Shown piece after piece: positions 57,860 through 64,000 of a stretch of DNA of 64,000 nt. The stretch is from the NCBI RefSeq assembly GCF_032598905.1, contig NZ_CP122458.1, positions 6,225,001-6,289,000 of the forward strand, given 5' to 3'. The first letter of the stretch is position 1. Each line of letters starts with the position of its first letter. The notes beneath the pieces were generated by a model. The model was not told the origin of the DNA. It saw only the letters and a program-made list of their open reading frames with translations, and did no database searches. This stretch comes from Streptomyces sp. 11x1. GTDB lineage: Bacteria; Actinomycetota; Actinomycetes; Streptomycetales; Streptomycetaceae. The translations under genes were made by a program, and so were the position numbers.

Positions 57860-58846
57860 ATGACGACAGGTCGGCTCGGGCAGCAAGCCGCGCCGCCGAA
57901 CGCGGCCTACGCCGGGCAGGTCGTGCAGTTTCCGGACCCGGTCCGGGCGGCGCGTCACCCGAGGGGTGTCCGTGTTGACGCGCACGGCTATCCGGACTTC
58001 TCGCCCTACGCGCGTGCCGCGGCGGAGATCGCCGATCCCCCGGAGGGCTTCGGCGTGGACGAGCTGCGGTTGACGGACTATGTGTCCGCGAACGCGGCGC
58101 TGGCGGCGTCCGGGCACGAACTGTGGGACACGATCCCGCCGGTGGCGACGCCGCACGGCTGGACGTGGCATCACGCGCCGGGTGGCCGGCGGCTGGAGCT
58201 GGTGCCGGTCGAGGTGAAGGCGCTGCTGCGGCACCACGGTGGTATCGCGACGGCCCGCGTCGACCAGCACAAGCGTGGTACGCGGCCGTTGCAGGAGACC
58301 AGGCCGGCGCACTTCGGGCTGCCGAAGTCGTCGGCGGTGGCGGTGACCGAGACGCAGGTGCAGGGCGTCGAGGAGGATCTCGGGTACCGGTTGCCGGGCG
58401 CGTACCGGTCGTTCCTGAAGGCGGCGGGCGGTTGCGCTCCCGTGGGGGCGGCGCTGGACGCGGAGTTGGGGCTGCTGGTGGACCAGCCGTTCTTCACGGT
58501 GCGGGACGAGGCCGCGGTCAACGACCTGGTGTACGTCAACAAGTGTCTGCGGGACCATCTCACCAAGGACTATCTGGCCGTGGCGTTCGCGCAGGGCGGG
58601 ATCCTCGCGGTGAAGGTGAAGGGCGACCGGATCGGGTCGGTCTGGTTCTGCGCCTACGACGACGCCCGTGATGTCGATCCGTCGTGGCCGCCGGCCGCGC
58701 GGGTGGAGCGGTTGCTGCTCCCCGCCGGTGAGGACTTCGACGCGTTCCTGTCCCGGCTGGCGGGCAATCCGCCGGAACTGGAGACGGTGGCCAACCTGAT
58801 GGTGGACGGTGGCTTCGCGCGTGCCGTGCCGGTCGCGGGGGAGTGA
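57860..58846 (+). CDS. WHH nuclease-SUKH fusion protein
   Basis: The 328-residue protein carries an N-terminal HNH/EndoVII-type WHH domain: DFSPYA, LTDYVSANAAL and TPHGWTWHHAPGG (W103-H104-H105), then LVPVEVKALLRHHGGIA. The C-terminal part (about 165-315) is a SMI1/KNR4 (SUKH) domain: VEEDLGYRLPGAYRSFLKAAGG and FAQGGILAVKVKGDRIGSVWFCAYDD. A toxin-type nuclease and an immunity-type domain share one chain. AGGGGG precedes the ATG. It is 7 bp upstream of the next gene, so they form an operon. Confidence 0.88.
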   Translation: MTTGRLGQQAAPPNAAYAGQVVQFPDPVRAARHPRGVRVDAHGYPDFSPYARAAAEIADPPEGFGVDELRLTDYVSANAALAASGHELWDTIPPVATPHGWTWHHAPGGRRLELVPVEVKALLRHHGGIATARVDQHKRGTRPLQETRPAHFGLPKSSAVAVTETQVQGVEEDLGYRLPGAYRSFLKAAGGCAPVGAALDAELGLLVDQPFFTVRDEAAVNDLVYVNKCLRDHLTKDYLAVAFAQGGILAVKVKGDRIGSVWFCAYDDARDVDPSWPPAARVERLLLPAGEDFDAFLSRLAGNPPELETVANLMVDGGFARAVPVAGE

Positions 58847-58853
58847 GTTTTCG

Positions 58854-61673
58854 ATGGTGACGTTCGCTCAGGCGCAGGAGCGCGCCGAGGAGTGGATCAA
58901 CGGTGATCTGCCGGGCTACCAGCACCGTGAGGTGCGGGTCCGGGAGTTCGAGCTCGGGTTCGTGGTGTGGGCGGAGGACCGGGCGGACGGCCCGCGTTCC
59001 GACGGTGGCGCGCAGCGGCTGGTGATCGCCCGGGACAGCGGGGAGGCCACGCTGTGGCCTTCGCTGCCGGTGGGTGAGGTGATCCGCCGGTTCGAGGAGG
59101 AGTACGGCCGTAGGGAGGCCGCTCCGGCCGCCGCGCCGGCGCCTGCGGCCCGGGTGGACCTGAACCAGACGTCGTTCCTGCTGACTCCGCCGGAGTGGTT
59201 GCAGGACGCGGCGGACCGGATGGGGATTCCGGACCACCGCACCGGTGCGGGTTCGGGGGTCGGCTCCGGGGCCAACTCCGGTGCGGGTGCGTCCGATGGT
59301 GGCGGGTCCCGTCCTGCGGCCGCTGGCGCGGGTGCCGTCGATTCCGGTTCAGGTGCGGGTGGTTCCGGTGTCCCGGGTGCCAACGGGGTGTCCGGGAGCG
59401 GTGGTTCGCTGCCCGAGACGATGGCGGGGCCGGTCGGCCAGTCGCCCTCGGCCGGCCGGGGGGTGTCCGACGCGCCCGCCGACGCCACGCCGTGGCCGGC
59501 CGCGGCGTCGGCGGACGACGAGGTGCGGGACGCGGTGCCGCCGAGGGACGCCGAGCCGCACGACGCGGTGCCCGACGGGGCGACCCCGTGGGCGGGTACG
59601 GACACCAACGCCGGAGCCGAGGACGACCGTTCGGTGCCGTTGCCGGACACCGTGTTCGCGCCCCAGCTGTCCGAGGTGAGCGACGCGGACGGCGCCCCGC
59701 CGCCCAGTGCGCTGCCGGAGGCCAGGACGGCGTTGATCTCCGGCGGCAGCCAGCTCCCACGTACGACGGTGGCGCCGGCCTTCGGTGTCCCTGGTGCCGA
59801 CTCGGGCGCACCGGGCGGCCCCGCGCAGCCGTCGCAGCAGTCTCCGTCCGGCCCGGGGACCCCGCCGCCGGGTGCGCCGCAGTCGTACGGCTATCCGCAG
59901 GGACCCGGTCCGCAGGGGCCCGGTACGCCCCCTCCGGGGCCCTCGCTCGCGCCGCACGCCGGTGACATCGCCGACGCCGCCACCAGCAAGGCCGCGCCGC
60001 CGCCGCGCCGGGGCGGTGCGGCCGGTGCGCCGCCGCCTCCGGCTCCGCCCGGGACCCCCGGCACGCCGGGTGCGCGTCCGGGCGCCACGCCTGCGCCGCA
60101 GTCCGGTCCCGGTCTTCCGGGCACCCCGGCGGGCGGGTACGTGCCGACCCAACTGGTCTCCGCCCTCGGGCCGGACGGTCCGGGGGGCCCGGGGGCTCCC
60201 GGTCAGCCGGGTGCGCCCGGTGCGCCGAATCCGCCCGGTGGTACGCCCGCCGGTGGTGTGCATCACGCGGCGACGATGCTGGCCGGGCCCGCCGTGGGCG
60301 GGCCGGGCGCGCCGCTGCCGCCGGGGCCCCCTGGGGCTCCGGGCCAGCCGGGCACTCCGCACGCTCCCGGCGCCCCGGGTGCGCCCGGTGCTCCTGGTGC
60401 GCCGAATCCGCCCGGTGGTACGCCCGCCGGTGGTGTGCACCATGCGGCGACGATGCTGGCCGGGCCCGCCGTGGGCGGTCCGGGTGCCCCCGGGGCTCCG
60501 GGGACACCGCCGGGTGCCCCCGGTCCCGTGCACCACGCCGAGACGATGCTGGCCGGGCCGCCGCTCGGTGGTCCCGGGGCTCCGCAGCCGCCCGGTCCGC
60601 CCGGGATGCCGCCGGGTGCTCCCCATGGGATGCCCGGTCAGCCGGGGCCGCCGATGGGCGCCCCGCCGGCGTACGGCTATCCGCAGCCGCCCGGCGGGCA
60701 GCCGACCGTGGGCCCCGGCTACCAGGCCGTCCTGCGCTTCCGGGCGCCGGACGGGTCCGAGCAGCAGGTGATCCGGCGTTCCGCGCCGGGCACGCCGCAC
60801 CCGGAGTGGCAGATCTTCCATGAGCTGCGCGGGATGAACATCCCGCCGGAGGCCGTGCTGGAGCTGCACACCGAGCTGGAGTCGTGCGAGCTGCCCGGGG
60901 CGTACTGCGCGCGGATGATCCGTGAGCAGTGGCCGAACGCGCGCATCACCTCCATCGCCCCGTACGGCAAGGACCACGCGAGCCGGCAGCAGGGTATGGC
61001 CCAACTCCTCGCTCACCAGGGCGAGTTGCATCAGGTCGCGGACGGTCCCGCGCGGCCCGCGCCGGTGCGGGCGCCGTTGCAGCCGGTGCAGCCGGCGCCG
61101 CCGGTCCCGCCGGAGGTGATCGGGCAGGAGCTGGCGGCGGCGTTCGGGCCGGGGGTGTTCCGGTTCGACCAGCAGGCGGTGTCGCGGCAGGGCGTTCCGC
61201 CGATCGTGGCGCACACCCTGGTCGTCGCCGGGCTGCCGGTGGACATGGGCCCCTTCTTCTGGGCGCAGGCCCAGCCGGGGCGTCCGGTGCCGACGCTGGC
61301 GGAGCTGGCGCAGGAACGGGGGGTGCAGCCGGCGGCCGACGCGGGCTCGTACCTCGTCATGGGCAGCGACTTCGGCAAGGAGCTCTGTGTGCAGTACGGC
61401 ACGGCGAACATCGTGGCCGTGCCGGTGGAGGCGGGGCCGGGCGGTGCGCCCGTACCGCCGCAGTTCGTGAACACGGGTCTGCCCGAGTTCGTGCGCTGTC
61501 TGGCTCTGCTCGGGCGGATGTGGCGGCTGCGGTTCGGTCTCAACCAGGAGCAGGCGGGCCGGTGGACCGTCGACTTCCAGGCGCAGCTGGCTGCCCTCGA
61601 CCCGGCGGCGCTGGCGTCGCCGGAGAGCTGGTGGTCGGTGCTGTTGGAGGAGATGTGGGACGGGTTGCTGTGA
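58854..61673 (+). CDS. YrhB-like / deaminase-like / SUKH-4-like multidomain protein
   Basis: The 939-residue protein has an N-terminal YrhB/Imm35-like domain (about 1-85; FAQAQERAEEWINGDLPG and RLVIARDSGEATLWPSLPVGEVIRRFEEEYG). A Pro/Gly/Ala-rich collagen-like linker (about 90-620) follows. A deaminase-like domain (about 622-735) has HTELE near 671 and CELPGAYC near 678-686, resembling the H-E and C-x-C zinc motifs. The end (about 745-939) resembles SUKH-4 (GRWTVDFQAQLAALDP, ESWWSVLLEEMWDGL). No secretion signal is seen. Linker composition is biased, so internal homology is weak there. Confidence 0.85.
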   Translation: MVTFAQAQERAEEWINGDLPGYQHREVRVREFELGFVVWAEDRADGPRSDGGAQRLVIARDSGEATLWPSLPVGEVIRRFEEEYGRREAAPAAAPAPAARVDLNQTSFLLTPPEWLQDAADRMGIPDHRTGAGSGVGSGANSGAGASDGGGSRPAAAGAGAVDSGSGAGGSGVPGANGVSGSGGSLPETMAGPVGQSPSAGRGVSDAPADATPWPAAASADDEVRDAVPPRDAEPHDAVPDGATPWAGTDTNAGAEDDRSVPLPDTVFAPQLSEVSDADGAPPPSALPEARTALISGGSQLPRTTVAPAFGVPGADSGAPGGPAQPSQQSPSGPGTPPPGAPQSYGYPQGPGPQGPGTPPPGPSLAPHAGDIADAATSKAAPPPRRGGAAGAPPPPAPPGTPGTPGARPGATPAPQSGPGLPGTPAGGYVPTQLVSALGPDGPGGPGAPGQPGAPGAPNPPGGTPAGGVHHAATMLAGPAVGGPGAPLPPGPPGAPGQPGTPHAPGAPGAPGAPGAPNPPGGTPAGGVHHAATMLAGPAVGGPGAPGAPGTPPGAPGPVHHAETMLAGPPLGGPGAPQPPGPPGMPPGAPHGMPGQPGPPMGAPPAYGYPQPPGGQPTVGPGYQAVLRFRAPDGSEQQVIRRSAPGTPHPEWQIFHELRGMNIPPEAVLELHTELESCELPGAYCARMIREQWPNARITSIAPYGKDHASRQQGMAQLLAHQGELHQVADGPARPAPVRAPLQPVQPAPPVPPEVIGQELAAAFGPGVFRFDQQAVSRQGVPPIVAHTLVVAGLPVDMGPFFWAQAQPGRPVPTLAELAQERGVQPAADAGSYLVMGSDFGKELCVQYGTANIVAVPVEAGPGGAPVPPQFVNTGLPEFVRCLALLGRMWRLRFGLNQEQAGRWTVDFQAQLAALDPAALASPESWWSVLLEEMWDGLL
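60228..60583 (+). repeat. in-frame repeats in the collagen-like linker
   Basis: A unit encoding NPPGGTPAGGVHHAATMLAG...GGPGAP occurs at 60228 and 60405 (177 bp apart, nearly identical), and a shorter VHHAETMLAGP copy at about 60528. Confidence 0.7.
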
Positions 61674-61719
61674 CCCGTCGCGGCTGAGTTCCACGTCGGC
61701 CGCCCGCCATCCGCGGGAT

Positions 61720-61766
61720 GCGAGGGCCCGGCCCGGACACGTAGGTGATCCGGGCCGGGCCCTCGC
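61720..61766 (+). terminator. strong terminator after the toxin/immunity operon
   Basis: A perfect 18-bp stem (61720-61737 with 61749-61766) closes an 11-nt loop, 47 bp after the stop. Confidence 0.85.
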
Positions 61767-61934
61767 GCGTGTCCGGGGCGGGGCCCTGTGGATGGCTGGG
61801 GCGGCCCTGTGGATGTCTGGCTGTCCGCTCCCGTGACCTCGCACGGAGTGTCGCGTTATGAACCCTTTGGTTCGATCCATCAAGATGTGGCGCGAAATCA
61901 TCATTTCGTGTGCGTCCGGCGGAGAGGGCCCAGC

Positions 61935-62810
61935 ATGAGCAGCGCACCGACGGCACCCCATGACTTCGAGTTCGACGTCGTACGGCGTGGCTACCGTCCC
62001 GAGGAGGTCGACGCCCACGCGGCGGCCCTCTCCCGGGACCGTGACGCCGCCTGGGAGCGGGCCGCCCGGCTGACCGTGCTGGCCCGGGAGATGGGCGCGG
62101 ACCTCGACGTGCTGCGCGAGACGGTCGCCGGGCTCGCCCCGCAGACGTACGAGGCGCTCGGCGGGCGGGCGCGGGAACTGTTCGAGCTCGGTGTCGCGGA
62201 GGCCGAGGCCGTCCGTGAGGGCGGGCGCGAGGAAGCCCGGCGGATCGTCGCGGACGCGGAGGAGGCGGGGCAGCGGCTGCGGGGGGCTGCGCAGGCGTAC
62301 GCCGACAAGGTGCGGGACGAGGCCGAGGAGCGGGCCCGGCAGGTGTTGCTGGCGGCTCAGGCCGAGGCGGACGAACTGCGGATCGAGGCCCGGCGTGGGG
62401 TGAAGGAGGGGCGGGGCGAGGCGTTGGCCGCGCTGCGGGAGACGCGGGAGCGGGCGGAGGAGATGCTCGCGGAGCTCCAGAGGGAGTACGACGAGCGGGT
62501 GGCCGGGATCGAGCGGGAGGTGGCCGAGCGGGAGGCCGCGTTCGACGAGGGGCTGGCCGAACGGGTCGCGCGTGCGGAGGCGGAGCTTGCCGCGGCCGAG
62601 CGGGGGTTCGCCGAGGCGGAGGCCGATGTGGCGCGGATGGGGGAGGAGGCGGAGGAGCGGGCCGCGGAGGCGCTGGCGGAGGCGCGGCGGCGCGAGGAGT
62701 GGGTGGCCCGGGAGACCGAGAGGGTGCTGCGGGAGCACGGGGAGAGGTGGGACGACGTTCGGGCGCACATGGACTGCATCCGGGAGAGTCTGTCGGCTCT
62801 GACGGAGTAG
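61935..62810 (+). CDS. DivIVA-like coiled-coil protein
   Basis: The 291-residue protein starts with a DivIVA-type lipid-binding motif (FDVVRRGYRPEEVDAHAAAL) and continues as a long Ala/Glu/Arg coiled coil (about 35-285). Streptomyces relatives (often labelled cellulose-binding) take part in polar growth and cytoskeletal assembly. GGAGAGGG precedes the ATG. It follows the strong terminator, so it is likely transcribed on its own. Confidence 0.87.
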   Translation: MSSAPTAPHDFEFDVVRRGYRPEEVDAHAAALSRDRDAAWERAARLTVLAREMGADLDVLRETVAGLAPQTYEALGGRARELFELGVAEAEAVREGGREEARRIVADAEEAGQRLRGAAQAYADKVRDEAEERARQVLLAAQAEADELRIEARRGVKEGRGEALAALRETRERAEEMLAELQREYDERVAGIEREVAEREAAFDEGLAERVARAEAELAAAERGFAEAEADVARMGEEAEERAAEALAEARRREEWVARETERVLREHGERWDDVRAHMDCIRESLSALTE

Positions 62811-62866
62811 GGCGGCGGGGACGGGGGAGCGCGCCGGCGTTGGTGGGTGCGTTGTCGGGTGTGGGT

Positions 62867-62945
62867 GGGTGGGGGTTCTCGCGCCCACGCGGCGGAGCCG
62901 CACATCGACACAGCCCCGCGCCCCTGAAGGGGCGCCCGGCACCCG
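62867..62945. repeat. dispersed intergenic repeat, type B
   Basis: CGCGGCGGAGCCGCACATCG and CAGCCCCGCGCCCCTG match the copies at 9475 and 18306. It lies between convergent genes. Confidence 0.7.
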
Positions 62946-63006
62946 GGGGTTTCAGGGCAGCCGGGGATCCGGCCGACCCTGAGAAAAGCCCCTGGTGCCC
63001 GGCGGC

Positions 63007-64000
63007 TCAGTCGCCTCTTCGTGTCGCGCCTGCCAGGATCCAGCCCTCCACCGCCTCGTACTGGCGGCGTTGTTCCTCTGCCCTGGGGCGGCCCGAGAGG
63101 GTGGTGCCCAGCCAGCCGAAGGCGAAGCCCAGGGGGATGGAGACGAGGCCCGTGGTGGTGAAGGGGAACCAGTTGAAGTCGGCTCCGGGGAAGGCCGAGT
63201 GGGGGGAGCCGGAGACCAGGTTGGTGCCGGTCATGAGGACCAGGACCGAGAGGGAGCCGCCGATGAGGGTGTACATCAGCCCCGTACGGGTGTAGCGGCG
63301 CCAGAAGAGTCCGTAGACCAGGGCGGGCGCGATGGCGGAGGCGCCCAGGCAGAACGAGAGCGTGACCAGCGGCTGGAGGTTGCGGTGCTGGACCATCGTG
63401 GCGAGGACGATCGCCGTGACGCCGACCGCGCACGCCGAGAGCCTGGCGACGGTCATCTCGCGGCGGGGCGTGAGCGGTTCGCCGGCGCGGGCCGCGAAGA
63501 CGTCGTGGGCGAGGGAGTTGGCGCAGGCGAGGATCATGCCGGCCACGGAGGCGAGCAGCGTCAGGAAGACGGCCGTCGTGACCGTGGTGAAGAGCAGGGT
63601 CTCCGCCGTGGACACCTCCGTGCCGAACGCCGCCATCGACCCCAGCAGATAGGCCGTGTTGCCCTGGGGGTCGGCCGTCGCGATCACCTCGCGGCCGATC
63701 AGCGCCGTCGCGCCGAATCCGATCACCGAGATGATCAGGACGAAGAGGGCCACGGACGGGACCGCCCAGGACAGTGAGCGACGGACCTGGCGGGCGCTGT
63801 TCGCGGTGTACATGCGCATGGTGATGTGCGGGAGGCAGGCCCCGCCGAGGACGACCGTCAACTGGGCGCTGATCATGTCGAGTTCGGGGTGCGGGCCGCT
63901 GGAGAACTGCAGGCCGGAGTGGAGGTAGCCGGTGCCGATACCGCTCTTCTCGGCCGCCGCGTCGAGCAGCAGGCCGGGGTTCCAGTCGAACTTGTGCAGG
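63007..64000 (-). CDS. sodium/solute symporter (cation-acetate ActP type), cut by the right edge
   Basis: The C-terminal 330 codons of a polytopic SSS-family transporter are present. The frame is open from the edge (LHKFDWNPGLLLDAAAEKSG) through the helices QLTVVLGGACLPHITMRMYT, VPSVALFVLIISVIGFGATAL and LSFCLGASAIAPALVYGLFW to the stop. ActP-type proteins take up acetate or other short carboxylates with sodium. The GACLPHI stretch and helix pattern match this subfamily. The start lies outside the window. Confidence 0.87.
   Translation of the reverse strand, partial: LHKFDWNPGLLLDAAAEKSGIGTGYLHSGLQFSSGPHPELDMISAQLTVVLGGACLPHITMRMYTANSARQVRRSLSWAVPSVALFVLIISVIGFGATALIGREVIATADPQGNTAYLLGSMAAFGTEVSTAETLLFTTVTTAVFLTLLASVAGMILACANSLAHDVFAARAGEPLTPRREMTVARLSACAVGVTAIVLATMVQHRNLQPLVTLSFCLGASAIAPALVYGLFWRRYTRTGLMYTLIGGSLSVLVLMTGTNLVSGSPHSAFPGADFNWFPFTTTGLVSIPLGFAFGWLGTTLSGRPRAEEQRRQYEAVEGWILAGATRRGD

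Noticed and set aside
59349..62942. 1197-codon open frame on the minus strand
   Set aside because: It is the complement of the Pro/Gly-rich linker and the coiled-coil gene; Arg/Pro/His-rich content and no domains.

Overview
The window is high-G+C actinobacterial chromosome, almost certainly Streptomyces. The evidence is strong third-position G/C bias, many GTG starts, TANNNT -10 boxes sitting 6-7 nt before start codons (leaderless mRNAs), a DUF397 gene, NIT-type sensor kinase, galT-galE-galK operon and a dispersed Streptomyces-style intergenic hairpin repeat. The gene order resembles what I remember of the S. coelicolor core around the ppc, gal, rpf and pmt genes; this is memory, not a search.

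Layout. 1-7.6 kb: a hydrolase, two tandem penicillin-binding proteins (the second with a C-terminal frameshift), a WYL regulator divergent from a VOC protein, and a membrane protein. 7.6-15.8 kb: a conserved housekeeping block with protein O-mannosyltransferase, rsmI, a zinc-ribbon protein, tatD, an RpfB-like resuscitation factor, rsmA, a 26-codon mini-ORF and ispE; most of this order is also known from Mycobacterium. 15.8-28.9 kb: membrane and signalling genes (acyltransferase, MHYT protein, NIT kinase without its usual phospho-histidine), an ABC-F ATPase, two tandem PQQ-propeller proteins, a degenerate response regulator and a secreted serine hydrolase. 28.9-30 kb: small accessory genes, including a DUF397 gene beside a remnant of its DUF5753 partner. 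30.3-32.9 kb: a YtrA-type GntR regulator with an ABC transporter, under a perfect 26-bp palindrome. 33.3-36.8 kb: the galactose operon. 36.8-43.6 kb: GNAT, LuxR regulator, MarR regulator, methyltransferase, VOC, PaaX regulator and a glycosyltransferase. 44-48.8 kb: a fatty-acid desaturase/TetR pair with tandem operators, divergent from ppc. 49-53.8 kb: glmU-prs-rplY-pth on the minus strand, preceded by tRNA-Gln. 53.8-56.2 kb: a G+C-poorer double-HTH gene ending 6 bp from the tRNA, and an orphan sensor kinase.

56.4-61.7 kb is the most unusual part: a compact locus of polymorphic-toxin-type parts. It has SUKH-3 and a YwqJ-like deaminase on the minus strand, and on the plus strand a WHH nuclease-SUKH fusion and a 939-residue protein joining a YrhB-like domain, a collagen-like Pro/Gly linker, a deaminase-like domain and a SUKH-4-like domain. 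None has a visible secretion signal, and toxin-like and immunity-like domains share single chains, so an intracellular defence or self-limiting role is plausible (inference). The window ends with a coiled-coil protein and a sodium/solute symporter cut by the right edge.

Regulatory structure is rich: several perfect inverted repeats overlap promoters or start codons (tatD, gntR, the zinc-ribbon gene), operators lie in the marR and desaturase promoters, and strong terminator hairpins separate most units.
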